Assembly: GCA_021778755.1 (NCBI GenBank)
Contig: JAJYBZ010000003.1
Coordinates: forward strand, 1 to 45,386
Reading direction: 5' to 3'
Origin: a bacterium
GTDB taxonomy: Bacteria; Patescibacteriota; Saccharimonadia; Saccharimonadales; Saccharimonadaceae
Length of the DNA stretch: 45,386 nt
A program made the translations under genes and the position numbers. The notes beneath the pieces are model-generated. The model was not told where the DNA came from, made no database searches, and was given only the letters and a program-made list of their open reading frames with translations. Below, piece by piece: positions 32,789 to 41,298 of the stretch (position 1 is the first letter of the stretch; each line of letters begins with the position of its first letter).

Positions 32789-32878
32789 TATATTTACTCC
32801 TCTTTCCTTGCTCGCACCCTAAGGTTTAGGTTTGTCTGCACGAGCTGTATCATTAAAAATTGTTACCTGGCTATTATA
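32789..32878 (-). promoter_or_regulatory. rpsB promoter and structured 5' leader
   Basis: TATAAT (32878-32873) precedes a leader in which GCTCG (32845-32841) pairs with CGAGC (32814-32810), enclosing CCTAA (32830-32826) and TTAGG (32822-32818) around ACC. The hairpin ends about 20 nt before the rpsB ATG, next to the purine-rich ribosome-binding site. The position fits known S2-responsive rpsB leaders, but the sequence match to that family was not tested. Confidence 0.5.
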
Positions 32879-32939
32879 ACCCTTTAGGGAATAAATCTCA
32901 AGGGGCAGCTTATCTAATAACCAGATTCCACGAAAGCCT

Positions 32940-32968
32940 TTGACATTTCACCTAAAAACAGATACAAT
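32940..32968 (+). promoter_or_regulatory. rpmE promoter
   Basis: Perfect TTGACA (32940-32945), 17 bp, TACAAT (32963-32968), then a 9-nt gap to the ATG with no Shine-Dalgarno. The predicted leader is about 3 nt. Confidence 0.8.
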
Positions 32969-32977
32969 AATCCAGAT

Positions 32978-33304
32978 ATGAAAACCAATCTACACCCAAC
33001 CGAATATCGTCCCGTCGTATTTAGCGATGACGTGGCTGGGTTTGCGTTTTTGACACAGTCTACTGCGCAGACCACCGATACTATTGCCTGGGAAGATGGC
33101 AACGAGTACCCACTCGTCAAAATCCACATCTCAAGCGCTTCTCACCCGTTCTTTACAGGTGAAGAAAAAATCATTGACACCGAAGGTCGTGTCGATCGTT
33201 ACAAAGCTAAGTTTGCTGCTGCTGAAGCTCGCAAAGCCGCTCTTGCCAGCAAAGCTAAAAAAGCCAACGCTGCCAAAGCTAAAAAAGCTGCGGCGCAGGA
33301 ATAA
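32978..33304 (+). CDS. rpmE: 50S ribosomal protein L31, type B, with Lys/Ala-rich tail
   Basis: A 108-residue L31. The core (1-70) has the family pattern HPTEYRPVVFSDD, WEDGNEYPLVKIHISSASHPFFTG and GRVDRYKAKF. No CxxC zinc pair is present, so it is the zinc-independent type B. Residues about 73-108 are a low-complexity tail of repeated AAxAKKA units, which would be strongly positive and probably binds rRNA. It is followed by a terminator that merges with the prfA promoter. L31 and RF1 often neighbour each other, as here. Confidence 0.93.
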   Translation: MKTNLHPTEYRPVVFSDDVAGFAFLTQSTAQTTDTIAWEDGNEYPLVKIHISSASHPFFTGEEKIIDTEGRVDRYKAKFAAAEARKAALASKAKKANAAKAKKAAAQE

Positions 33305-33318
33305 CGACCAGCATAACG

Positions 33319-33357
33319 AGAGACTACCGTGCGTAGTCTCTTTTTATATGCGATAAT
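33319..33357 (+). terminator. rpmE terminator fused to the prfA promoter
   Basis: Stem AGAGACTAC (33319-33327) with GTAGTCTCT (33333-33341) and a T-run to 33345. Seven bases after the Ts lies GATAAT (33352-33357), preceded by TGC (extended -10), 9 nt from the prfA ATG. Confidence 0.75.
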
Positions 33358-33366
33358 AGGAGCAAT

Positions 33367-34437
33367 ATGCCAAAGATTAGCCTCAATATCGATGAACTAC
33401 AAGCCGAAAAGCAACTTTTAGGTGACTTTTTGGCGCGCCCCGACGCCTATACAGACGAGGCTTATACGGCCAAGAACAAGCGTTTCACCGAGCTCGATGC
33501 CATTCTCGAAAAGGCCCTACTACGCCAGACGCTTGAAGCTCAGCTACTAGAGGCCAAGGAGCTAGCAAGTGGCAACGATGAGCTAGCCGAGGTGGCCAAG
33601 CTTGAAGTAAGTGATATCGGCGAACGCTTGGAAAAGTTAGAGAATGACCTGTTCGTTATGTTAGCGCCCCGCGATCCTAATGACGAAAAAAACGTTATTA
33701 TCGAAATTCGTGCCGGTGCTGGTGGCGACGAAGCCAGTTTGTTTGCCGCCGAACTATACCGCATGTATCTCCGCTACTGCGAAACGCATAATCTGCGTAG
33801 TGAACTAATTAACGAGAGCGCCAACGACACCGGTGGCTACAAGGAAGTTATTTTTAGCGTCAAAGGCGATGCGCCCTATGCTCAGTTAAAGTTTGAATCT
33901 GGCGTCCACCGCGTTCAACGTGTCCCATCGACCGAATCACAAGGCCGTATTCATACCAGTACCGTCACTGTCGCCGTTCTACCAGAGGCCGCTGAGACTG
34001 ATATTGAAATCAATCCCGCCGATCTACGGATTGATATTTATCGTGCTAGTGGCCACGGCGGCCAATCGGTTAACACAACCGACAGCGCCGTCCGTATCAC
34101 CCACATTCCATCCGGCCTAGTTGTCACTAACCAAGACGAAAAGTCGCAGACCAAGAATAAAGAAAAAGCCATGAGCGTCCTGCGCAGTCGTCTATTGCAG
34201 GCCAAGCTAGACGAAGAACGCTCCACGCTCGATGCTCAGCGTCGTAGCCTGATCGGTAGTGGCGATCGCAGTGAAAAAATCCGTACCTACAACTTCCCGC
34301 AGGACCGCATCACCGATCACCGCATTGGCTACAGCCGCAGCGGCATCCCCCAGGCCATGAACGGCGCCATCGAAGACATTATCGAGCATTTACAATCCTA
34401 TGAACGCGAACTAGCAGCCGCCAATGCCAGCAATTAA
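33367..34437 (+). CDS. prfA: peptide chain release factor 1
   Basis: RF1 reads UAA and UAG. The recognition motif is P-S-T (187-189, in [10 protein letters not shown]-x-T form) and GGQ is at 231-233 ([11 protein letters not shown]). Length 356 is normal. GGAG 5 nt upstream supports the ATG at 33367. The 3' end overlaps prmC by 14 bp, linking RF1 to the methyltransferase that modifies its GGQ glutamine. Confidence 0.95.
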   Translation: MPKISLNIDELQAEKQLLGDFLARPDAYTDEAYTAKNKRFTELDAILEKALLRQTLEAQLLEAKELASGNDELAEVAKLEVSDIGERLEKLENDLFVMLAPRDPNDEKNVIIEIRAGAGGDEASLFAAELYRMYLRYCETHNLRSELINESANDTGGYKEVIFSVKGDAPYAQLKFESGVHRVQRVPSTESQGRIHTSTVTVAVLPEAAETDIEINPADLRIDIYRASGHGGQSVNTTDSAVRITHIPSGLVVTNQDEKSQTKNKEKAMSVLRSRLLQAKLDEERSTLDAQRRSLIGSGDRSEKIRTYNFPQDRITDHRIGYSRSGIPQAMNGAIEDIIEHLQSYERELAAANASN

Positions 34438-35248
34438 TAGTTGGCTAGTAGCCGCAACTGACCAGTTATCTAAAGCCGATATCACTAGTGCGCGACTGGA
34501 TGCCGAGTTGATTCTGGCGCATACGCTGCGCAAAGGCCGCACTTACTTACACGCCCATAGTGATGAACCGCTAGAGGCACGACATCAGGAGATAGCCGAT
34601 GCCCGTCTGAGGCTGCGCCTGGACCATGTCCCGATTGCTTATATTATCGGCCACAAAGAATTCTATGGTCGGCGCTTTAAGGTTACGACTGCCACGCTCA
34701 TTCCTAGGCCCGAGTCCGAAGATATCGTCACACTTACCAAACAACTCCTACTACCTACTGCCTACCATCTACCATCGACTAAACTAATTGACGTCGGCAC
34801 AGGCAGCGGTTGTCTGGGTCTTACGATGAAACTTGAACTGCCAGAACTGGATGTCACGCTAGTCGACATCAGTCAGCAAGCCCTCAACGTTGCCCGTTCC
34901 AACGCTAAGTTACTACAAGCAGATGTTACGATTCTGCGCAATAATCTACTGGCCAATTATCCATTCAAGTTAGACTTCATTATTGCCAACCTACCATACG
35001 TTGACCCGGACTGGGAACGCTCCGTCGAAACTAATTATGAGCCCCGGGAAGCCTTATTTGCGCCCAATCATGGACTGGGCCTCATCACGCAATTAATCGA
35101 CCAAACACCCGCTACGCTTAGCGGCGGCGGCTACCTAATACTAGAGGCCGACCCAGCGCAACACGCTGCCATCATAGCCTATGCCGAACAATATCACCTT
35201 CGTCTGGTGACCACAATGCACTACTGCATCGCATTTCAGAAATCTTAA
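34424..35248 (+). CDS. prmC: release-factor glutamine methyltransferase
   Basis: PrmC methylates the Gln of GGQ in RF1 and RF2. The 274-residue protein has the N-terminal helical domain, the IPRPESE loop (93-99), SAM motif [11 protein letters not shown] (123-133), and the catalytic tetrapeptide at 189-192. That motif reads NLPY here; most PrmC proteins have NPPY, the loop that holds the glutamine. The rest of the loop ([20 protein letters not shown]) is family-like, so activity is likely but worth testing. It is translationally coupled to prfA. Confidence 0.92.
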   Translation: MPAINSWLVAATDQLSKADITSARLDAELILAHTLRKGRTYLHAHSDEPLEARHQEIADARLRLRLDHVPIAYIIGHKEFYGRRFKVTTATLIPRPESEDIVTLTKQLLLPTAYHLPSTKLIDVGTGSGCLGLTMKLELPELDVTLVDISQQALNVARSNAKLLQADVTILRNNLLANYPFKLDFIIANLPYVDPDWERSVETNYEPREALFAPNHGLGLITQLIDQTPATLSGGGYLILEADPAQHAAIIAYAEQYHLRLVTTMHYCIAFQKS

Positions 35249-35251
35249 ATA

Positions 35252-36064
35252 CTAAATACCAACGGCAACACTAATACCGAACATATTCAAAATAAGCGGT
35301 AGCACAACAATAATCCCAATCGTAAATAGAACGGGTAGCATAATATCATTACGACGAATTTTTTGATGGTGATAATACGCGTCATAACATTTCCAGGCGA
35401 TAACACTAATACATAATACTGTCAGCGCCACGCGTGGCAATATTACGCCATCAATACCCAGTAGCGCATAGCCAACCGTCCAGTGGTATGCCAGCCAGCC
35501 AATTTCCGCTAGCGTCAAACCCCACAATTGACTCATGAACAAGACGTGCGTTTCTTCGCTATAACTCGACAATATATGCCGCGCAGTCGAATAGCCGATT
35601 AACCACATCGCTAGTACGACGAGTGTCATCGGAAAGTTATAAGATAACATATAAAGTGACGCCACGCCTACAAAAGTCGCCACACCAGCTTGCGCCACCA
35701 TGAATGATCGTTTGGAACGAGGTTTCAGGAACAAGAGCCAGCCAATATACAACAGTGTCAGCATCGTAACAACTAATAATCGCTGGCCCGAAATGACAAT
35801 ATCATTATAGGCCGTAAACAAAAAGACAACGAAACTAACACTCACAATAAAGTCGACTAGGTTGCTTTGGATATTAACGAACCAATACCTCGGCCTAACC
35901 GCGAAGACGCGCCACTTACTCAAGAGTACCAAGACAATAGCCGGCCACGGCGATTCTGTTGCTCGGATTAACAATACGAGCGCCACAGCGAGCGCAATAT
36001 TAAGACCAATATAAACTACCTCACTGAGGAAAGAGCGGCGCCTGACAATCTTGAGAAATTCCAT
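35252..36064 (-). CDS. polytopic membrane protein of unknown function
   Basis: A 270-residue protein with about seven or eight hydrophobic segments and few charged loops (RPRYWFVNIQSN and KPRSKRSFM are the main ones). No transporter signature, catalytic motif or lipoprotein box is recognised. It is convergent with prmC, ends 4 bp past the prmC stop, and lies 33 bp downstream of the LCP gene on the same strand, so it may be co-transcribed and related to envelope assembly. Function is not assigned. Confidence 0.7.
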   Translation of the reverse strand: MEFLKIVRRRSFLSEVVYIGLNIALAVALVLLIRATESPWPAIVLVLLSKWRVFAVRPRYWFVNIQSNLVDFIVSVSFVVFLFTAYNDIVISGQRLLVVTMLTLLYIGWLLFLKPRSKRSFMVAQAGVATFVGVASLYMLSYNFPMTLVVLAMWLIGYSTARHILSSYSEETHVLFMSQLWGLTLAEIGWLAYHWTVGYALLGIDGVILPRVALTVLCISVIAWKCYDAYYHHQKIRRNDIMLPVLFTIGIIVVLPLILNMFGISVAVGI

Positions 36065-36097
36065 ATCTAGTTATATTATAACACGTCGCTATGACAG

Positions 36098-37735
36098 TTA
36101 TTTGGGGCTAGAGCCGTAAATGATTACAAAACTAACGTCTTGGCTAACTGCTAGCGGTGAACCTGATGTTTCTATGACAGCACTTGGATAAAGCACCTTC
36201 AGGGCATCGAGCGTTGCTGTCTTGGTCTTGTCGAGTGGATAAATTTCCACATCAGCATACTTGGCGGTGGGTGCATTATCAACGAGTGATATATTGAAAC
36301 CCTTGGACTTGAGCGTGTCGGCGACAGTCTGCCCGACTCCGGCCGTATCAGAGCCATTGAGGACAACTATTTTTGCATTCTCGCGCGTCACCGGATTACT
36401 AGAGAGGTTTTGCGCAATAAACGCTTTAATACCCGTGTAGTCGTAAATTCCAGCCACCGGCATAACAACACTAGCGCCGTTGTAGTTACCAGATTTAACA
36501 ACACTCTTGTCCCCGTCTTGCAGGCTAATCAGATGAATGTCACTCGACTTAATCTCTGAACCAAGCTGCATTAATGTCCTAATCTCTTTGGTCTCAATAT
36601 TAGTACGCAAATTCCTGCCCAAAGTATCAATCAGGCCAGTGACTTTACCAACGTTGGATAATGTGCCAGTAGTCATAGCTTTCTCCTTGAGAGCTAAAAT
36701 AATCTTTTGCTGGTTCTTCTCACGGTCAAAGTTCGAATTGCTGAGCCCATAAGTCGGTGCGACATCGCCACGAGCCATCGCCAGATATAAAGCGTGCGCG
36801 CCATCTAGATGATGCACGCCGTTGTCGTATTTCACCAGATAACAAGTGTAGTTACAACGCCAGTCAAAGTTGCGGTCGAGAATACCTGGGTCGCCATTAC
36901 TGCCTTGAATATTGATATCAACTCCGCCAACCGCATCGACAGCTTCTTTTATCACTGTATTATTAACGTGAATGCCATATTGAATATCAATTCCAAAGAT
37001 ATTGCCAACGAAAGCTTGTGTCTCACTCAACCGTTTCTGTTCATCCGCCGTACTGTTGTAATTATCGCTTACACAGTTGAAATACTCATTGATCTTCCCC
37101 GAATAACCACTGTTACAGGCCATACCGTACTTCACATACAGGTCACGTGGCACGCTGAACATATAGGCGTTTTTGTTCTGCTGATCAATACTTAGCACCA
37201 TCATAGAATCGGTCAGATACGCCCCGCCGTGTCCTGGATCATCTTCGGATGTGCCCAGTATCAAGAAGTTGCTGCGACCGTTGCTGTCCTGCTTTAATGG
37301 CTGACTCTGCACTAAATCTAAAATACTGCCATTGAATATACTGCCACCGGCGGCCAAGAATTTATAGCCAAGATAGCCCCCCAAGCCAATGCCTGCAATT
37401 AGTAATATTATAAAAAACCATTTAATCGCCCGCCTAACAGGTCGACGTCGCTTGGGTGACTTATTCAGATTCTGGCGATTATGACGTGTGAATAGATGCT
37501 CTTGACGATTAACTTTGCCGTCATCAATCTGGCGCAGCGAGTCATCGATATCAGAACGGCCCAGACCATTGCCCGCCCGCGCCCTACCGACGTCTTGGGT
37601 AACCTCGTCACCCGTGTGCAGCGACCTATCGATAGGCTGAACCTTAAATTTAGGGTGCCTATCATGAAGTTCACCCAATTGGCTTCCGTTTCTCCTGGGC
37701 ACAAAGCCATCGATAATGGGTCGCTTATTTTTCAT
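36098..37735 (-). CDS. LytR-CpsA-Psr (LCP) family wall-polymer ligase
   Basis: LCP proteins attach teichoic-acid- or capsule-like polymers from undecaprenyl diphosphate to peptidoglycan. The 545-residue protein has a long charged cytoplasmic N-terminus, one membrane segment (about 105-127), the LCP domain (about 155-420) with catalytic-site residues D176 in YLTDSMMV and R197 in SVPRDLYV, and a LytR C-terminal domain (about 450-540, IVVLNGSDTAGVGQTVAD). The AVGGVDINI and LDGAHALYLAMARGD segments are conserved. It uses the lipid carrier made by UppS. Confidence 0.93.
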   Translation of the reverse strand: MKNKRPIIDGFVPRRNGSQLGELHDRHPKFKVQPIDRSLHTGDEVTQDVGRARAGNGLGRSDIDDSLRQIDDGKVNRQEHLFTRHNRQNLNKSPKRRRPVRRAIKWFFIILLIAGIGLGGYLGYKFLAAGGSIFNGSILDLVQSQPLKQDSNGRSNFLILGTSEDDPGHGGAYLTDSMMVLSIDQQNKNAYMFSVPRDLYVKYGMACNSGYSGKINEYFNCVSDNYNSTADEQKRLSETQAFVGNIFGIDIQYGIHVNNTVIKEAVDAVGGVDINIQGSNGDPGILDRNFDWRCNYTCYLVKYDNGVHHLDGAHALYLAMARGDVAPTYGLSNSNFDREKNQQKIILALKEKAMTTGTLSNVGKVTGLIDTLGRNLRTNIETKEIRTLMQLGSEIKSSDIHLISLQDGDKSVVKSGNYNGASVVMPVAGIYDYTGIKAFIAQNLSSNPVTRENAKIVVLNGSDTAGVGQTVADTLKSKGFNISLVDNAPTAKYADVEIYPLDKTKTATLDALKVLYPSAVIETSGSPLAVSQDVSFVIIYGSSPK

Positions 37736-37823
37736 AAATGCTTATACTACTATAACTAATTTTAGCGATAATTTGAACAGCCGCAGCCATAACCAGCACC
37801 TACCCTTTAGTGCTTAAACCATG

Positions 37824-37829
37824 TATAAT
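37824..37829 (+). promoter_or_regulatory. -10 box giving a near-leaderless lepB transcript
   Basis: TATAAT with 8 nt to the lepB ATG and no Shine-Dalgarno in the gap. The predicted leader is about 2 nt. Confidence 0.65.
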
Positions 37830-37837
37830 AGCCTGAC

Positions 37838-38437
37838 ATGGAAGCATCATTCTTGGAACGACACCCTTTTATCAAAGATGCGCTTAATATAAGCGTTTTT
37901 GTTGTTTTGGTACTGCTGGGCACACTCGTTATTAATACTTTCGTCTTTCGAAGTTTTAGTGTAATTGGTCCTAGTATGGAAAAGACTCTGTATACCGGCG
38001 ATCGTTTGATTGTCGATCGTCTACCTGTCACATGGGCACACCTGCAGAACAAGACTTACATACCTAACCGTGGCCAGATTATTGTCTTTAAAAACCCGCA
38101 ATTCAGTCAAGGTATGACTGACGAATATATTGTCAAACGCGTCATTGCGTTCCCCGGTGAGCACATTATTCTCAAAGACGGTCATTATACGGTTTATAAC
38201 ACCCAATACCCTAATGGCTTCAATCCAGATGATGCTAATCATGGCGAACCAGGCAGTCCGACGTCTGGATCAGTTGATGAGATCGTACCTGATGGCGAAC
38301 TGTTCGTATCTGGCGACCACCGCGAAGGTAATTATTCACTCGATTCACGCAACGGCCTGGGTACTATCCCCTATTACGACGTTGTTGGGCCAGTCAGTTT
38401 ACGTATTTTCCCATTTAACAAAATACGAACGTTTTAA
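37838..38437 (+). CDS. lepB: signal peptidase I
   Basis: Removes signal peptides from exported proteins. A single membrane segment (about 18-36) precedes the catalytic domain with Ser46 in GPSMEKTL and Lys100 in YIVKRVIAFPGE; the C-terminal SGDHREGNYSLDSRNG box is also intact. The 199-residue size fits the short Gram-positive type. Likely clients in this window are the PcsB-like hydrolase and the Fn3-like surface protein. A dispersed repeat begins 34 bp after the stop. Confidence 0.95.
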   Translation: MEASFLERHPFIKDALNISVFVVLVLLGTLVINTFVFRSFSVIGPSMEKTLYTGDRLIVDRLPVTWAHLQNKTYIPNRGQIIVFKNPQFSQGMTDEYIVKRVIAFPGEHIILKDGHYTVYNTQYPNGFNPDDANHGEPGSPTSGSVDEIVPDGELFVSGDHREGNYSLDSRNGLGTIPYYDVVGPVSLRIFPFNKIRTF

Positions 38438-38470
38438 CGCGACCGAGATCTGAATTACAAATCTCAATCT

Positions 38471-38537
38471 TTACTTTACCCTCGGAAAGTAACAAACGAG
38501 CTTCTTTTGGACCACAAAAAAGCAAAATTGCTGGGGT
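38471..38537. repeat. dispersed palindromic repeat, copy B (67 bp)
   Basis: Second copy of the element at 7015-7082, with five substitutions and one deletion by hand alignment plus one extra mismatch in the loop region. The deleted G breaks the perfect hairpin (GCTTCTTTT against AAAAAAGC). The sequence after this copy (38538-38601) does not resemble the region after copy A, so 7083-7297 is not part of the shared unit here. Confidence 0.75.
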
Positions 38538-38601
38538 GCGGCTTGAGGTGATGGCTAGGCAAATAACATAACACGACCCGTAAATGGCAAAAGGCTAACG
38601 A

Positions 38602-39111
38602 CTACCAGTTAGCGGCACCATTAGTCCAATAGCCCCAGGCGCCGTAAGCGGCATTTGTATTACGCACTGGATCTGCCAAGATATTATTAGTTCGCTCGGG
38701 CGTAGGCAAGCCGGCTGATCCGGAATATCTGACTAACTTATAGTTCGTACCGTCAGAAACGTATATATATGAGTTATTGACATCGGTGCTAGATGGCATT
38801 TGCGGTATACTCGGCGCGTAAGTAGGCACGATTCCTGGAACAAAATTAGCCGCCTGACTCCATCCTGTCGAATTACCGGCAAAAGCGCTACCACCAGTGC
38901 TCGGATATGATCCATTGTCAACGTAATATAAATTAATCAGCTTATTGAGACTGCTTATATCCGACTGCTCACGGGCATATTTGGCGCGGTCTTGAATCCC
39001 GCTATACGCCACGATAGTAATAGCCGCCAGGATACCAATTACGACGATAACTATGAGGAGCTCGACGATAGTGAAACCAGGTTGACGCGATCTCGGTGTA
39101 CATTTATTCAT
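38602..39111 (-). CDS. type IV pilin-like protein
   Basis: A class III-signal pilin of 169 residues. The basic leader MNKCTPRSRQPG is followed by FTIVELLIVIVVIGILAAI, where prepilin peptidase would cut between G and F and Glu is at +5. The rest (SYPSTGG..., TNYKLVRYSG) is a typical globular pilin head. A longer frame opens at 39291, but it would extend into parB; the ATG at 39111 gives a correct leader. No prepilin peptidase or pilus ATPase gene is in the window. It may be the major subunit or a minor pilin. Confidence 0.9.
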   Translation of the reverse strand: MNKCTPRSRQPGFTIVELLIVIVVIGILAAITIVAYSGIQDRAKYAREQSDISSLNKLINLYYVDNGSYPSTGGSAFAGNSTGWSQAANFVPGIVPTYAPSIPQMPSSTDVNNSYIYVSDGTNYKLVRYSGSAGLPTPERTNNILADPVRNTNAAYGAWGYWTNGAANW

Positions 39112-39164
39112 ATCTTTATATATTGCATCATTATTCGCACAAGCACAAGCAGGATGGGGCTCAT

Positions 39165-39189
39165 AGATGTTGTATACGATACAATATCT
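39165..39189. repeat. inverted repeat between parB and the pilin gene
   Basis: AGAT-nn... with TTGTAT (39170-39175) and ATACAA (39179-39184) around ACG, and outer AGAT/ATCT pairs (39165-39168, 39186-39189). It overlaps the parB stop region and lacks a T-run, so it may be a weak terminator or an operator for the pilin gene. Confidence 0.4.
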
Positions 39190-40084
39190 ACTCGTTATCG
39201 AGCATCTTTTGAATACGCCTGAATTCTTCGTCGCTCTTGAATTTAATAACAATCTGGCCGGCACCGCGAGAATTAGTGCGTACCTGAACATCAGTCGCTA
39301 GATGTTTAGCAATACGCCTAGTGTCGTCGGCGTAGGGCTCTTCGTTAACCACTTTTTTAGCATGACCAATACTAACCTCATCCGCCTTTTTCAGTTGGAC
39401 AATGTATTGTTCAGTTTGACGCGAGCTCCACTGCTCACGCATAATACGCGGCAACAGTCGCCTGATCAGATCTTCATCTAGGCCAACTAGCGGGCGCACC
39501 TGGCCTTCGTTAACCTTACCTTCTGCCAAAGCCGTTCTAACCTCTAGCGGCAGCCTGAGTAGTCGTAGCGTGTTACTAACGGTACTAACCGACTTCTTGC
39601 CGACACGCTTACCTATTTCGTCAAGCGTTAAATTAAACTGATCGCGTAGTTTCATATACGCTGTCGCTGTTTCAATAATGTTAAGATCGCGACGCTGTAG
39701 ATTCTCAATCAGAGAAAGTTCTAACTTGTGTTGGCCGGTCAAAGTCCGCACAAGAGCCGGGATTTTGTCGAGTCCAGCGATCTTGGAAGCCCGATAACGT
39801 CGCTCGCCGGCGACAATTTGATAATCATTACCATGTGGCGTGACAACAATCGGCTGCAAGATGCCGTGTTCTTTAATCGAAGCCGCCAGGTCTTCGATCG
39901 ATGCTTCATCGAATTGACGCCTAGGTTGATCTGGGTCAGCAATAATCTGACTAAGTTTAATCTGACGTAATTCACTAACCTGCTCATCCTGCGACGCTGT
40001 CGGATCAAACGACTCATCCAGCAAGTCGACTGGAATGAGCGACTCAAAACCGCGCCCGAGGCCCTTTTTATTTGATACTGACAC
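39188..40084 (-). CDS. parB: chromosome partitioning protein ParB
   Basis: ParB is a CTP-dependent clamp that loads at parS and spreads along the origin region. The 298-residue protein has the GLGRGFESLIP N-terminus, the CTP/parS box GERRYRASKIAGLDKIPALV, the helix-turn-helix (TLDEIGKRVGKKSVSTVSNTLRLL, in two parts), and a C-terminal dimer domain. The start is GTG, 17 bp inside the 3' end of parA. No clear parS site (TGTTTCACGTGAAACA-like) was seen in the window. Confidence 0.95.
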   Translation of the reverse strand: MSVSNKKGLGRGFESLIPVDLLDESFDPTASQDEQVSELRQIKLSQIIADPDQPRRQFDEASIEDLAASIKEHGILQPIVVTPHGNDYQIVAGERRYRASKIAGLDKIPALVRTLTGQHKLELSLIENLQRRDLNIIETATAYMKLRDQFNLTLDEIGKRVGKKSVSTVSNTLRLLRLPLEVRTALAEGKVNEGQVRPLVGLDEDLIRRLLPRIMREQWSSRQTEQYIVQLKKADEVSIGHAKKVVNEEPYADDTRRIAKHLATDVQVRTNSRGAGQIVIKFKSDEEFRRIQKMLDNE

Positions 40085-40838
40085 GCTCTAAAACCTCCTT
40101 GGCGAGAGCCTTGTACGCTCTGGCACCCTTTGAAAATTTATCATACACCCCGACTGGCAACCCATGACTAGGCGCTTCTGCCAAGCGAATATTGCGAGGA
40201 ATTGTCGATTTAAAGACCTTACCCGGAAAGTGCTTTTTGATTTCTTCGTGCACCTGGCCGCTCAGCGTTGTACGCGAGTCGATCATAGTCGGCAAAACAC
40301 CGAGTAGCTCCAGCATCGGGTTCATACCCTTGCGCACCAGCTTCATAGTCTCCAGCAACTGACCCAGTCCCTCCAGAGCGTAGAACTCTGCCTGGACTGG
40401 CAATAGTACGTAGTGGGCTGCAATCAGACCATTGACCGTCAGTAAACTGAGGCTCGGTGGGCTGTCGATCAGGACGAAGTCATATCCATCTGTACTGGCC
40501 TCAATCGCTGCACGCAACCGCGAGAAACGCCTGTCAGCCTGGGCTAGCTGGACCTCCGTATTGGCTAATATCGGTGTCGATGGTGCAATAAATAAATTCT
40601 TATGAGCCGTCGGCAAAATAACGCTATCAAGTGTTGTTGTTTCCATTACAACATCAGCCATTGTGAGCGTCAAAACTTGCTTATCAAACCCCAGACCACT
40701 GGTCGCATTGCCCTGAGGGTCGAAATCCACTAACAAGGTTTTTTTACCTAGTTTAGCTAGATAATACGCCAGATTGACCGCAGTCGTGGTCTTGCCAACA
40801 CCACCCTTTTGATTGGTTACCGAAATTACCGTCGCCAC
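40068..40838 (-). CDS. parA: chromosome partitioning ATPase ParA (Soj)
   Basis: A deviant-Walker ATPase that moves ParB-bound origins. TNQKGGVGKTTTAVNLAYYL gives the P-loop, and DFDPQGNATSGLG the second motif; the product has 256 residues. A frame is open to an ATG at 40901, but the TATAAT at 40872-40867 puts the start of transcription near 40860, so the GTG at 40838 is the true start, with AGGG about 10 nt upstream. It forms an operon with parB through a 17-bp overlap. Confidence 0.94.
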   Translation of the reverse strand: MATVISVTNQKGGVGKTTTAVNLAYYLAKLGKKTLLVDFDPQGNATSGLGFDKQVLTLTMADVVMETTTLDSVILPTAHKNLFIAPSTPILANTEVQLAQADRRFSRLRAAIEASTDGYDFVLIDSPPSLSLLTVNGLIAAHYVLLPVQAEFYALEGLGQLLETMKLVRKGMNPMLELLGVLPTMIDSRTTLSGQVHEEIKKHFPGKVFKSTIPRNIRLAEAPSHGLPVGVYDKFSKGARAYKALAKEVLERVSIK

Positions 40839-40866
40839 GTGTCTGTTTCCCTCTCTCTTTTGCCTA

Positions 40867-40915
40867 ATTATACCATGAGCGCATATAAAAATCTCCGCCA
40901 TGAGGCGGAGATTTT
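40867..40915 (-). terminator. rplU terminator followed by the parA promoter
   Basis: A 12-bp stem, AAAATCTCCGCC (40888-40899) with GGCGGAGATTTT (40904-40915), ends rplU on the minus strand. About 15 nt past the stem is TGGTATAAT, an extended -10 box (40872-40867) for parA. Confidence 0.8.
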
Positions 40916-40920
40916 ATTGA

Positions 40921-41229
40921 TTATTTGATTGAAGTAATTTCAATCTTTGAGTACTTTTGGCGGTGCCCGCTTTCCTTGTGTACCCGTTTCTTCGATTTGT
41001 AACGGATGACGCGCACTTTTTCGCCCTTAACTAGATCTTCAACAACCTTTGCTAATACTTTCACACCTTTGACAGTTGGTGTGCCGACGGTTGTTGTATC
41101 ACCATCAATCACCAACAGCGCGTCTAGAGTGAGCTCTTTAGTTCCTTCCGGGAGGAGGTCCACCAGGAGGGTCTCTTTTTCGGCAACAATGAATTGTTTG
41201 CCACCGATCTTAACGACTGCTTTTGACAT
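40921..41229 (-). CDS. rplU: 50S ribosomal protein L21 (bL21)
   Basis: A 102-residue L21 with KIGGKQFIVAEKETLLVDLL at the N-terminus, VKVLAKVVEDLVKGEKVRVIRYKSKK and the terminal GHRQKYSKIEI signature. AAGGAA lies 5 nt upstream of the ATG. The promoter is TTGCCT-17-TACAAT at 41294-41266. It is transcribed alone, away from rpmA. Confidence 0.95.
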   Translation of the reverse strand: MSKAVVKIGGKQFIVAEKETLLVDLLPEGTKELTLDALLVIDGDTTTVGTPTVKGVKVLAKVVEDLVKGEKVRVIRYKSKKRVHKESGHRQKYSKIEITSIK

Positions 41230-41265
41230 TATAATTCCTTATATTTATTAATCAATCAGTTGCCC

Positions 41266-41294
41266 ATTGTAACAGAGATGGGGCACCTAGGCAA
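41266..41294 (-). promoter_or_regulatory. rplU promoter
   Basis: TTGCCT (41294-41289), 17 bp, TACAAT (41271-41266) with TG one base before the -10. The leader is about 30 nt. Confidence 0.75.
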
Positions 41295-41298
41295 TAGT

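Noticed and set aside
36809-37195. 128-codon plus-strand frame opposite the LCP gene
   Set aside because: Antisense to conserved LCP catalytic residues; no supporting signals.
39112-39291. N-terminal extension of the pilin frame to 39291
   Set aside because: It would overlap parB and destroy the prepilin leader; the ATG at 39111 gives a correct leader and cleavage site.
39188-40901. parS site near parAB
   Set aside because: No 16-bp parS-like palindrome was seen; partial GTTTCAC matches such as at 26985 lack the second half.
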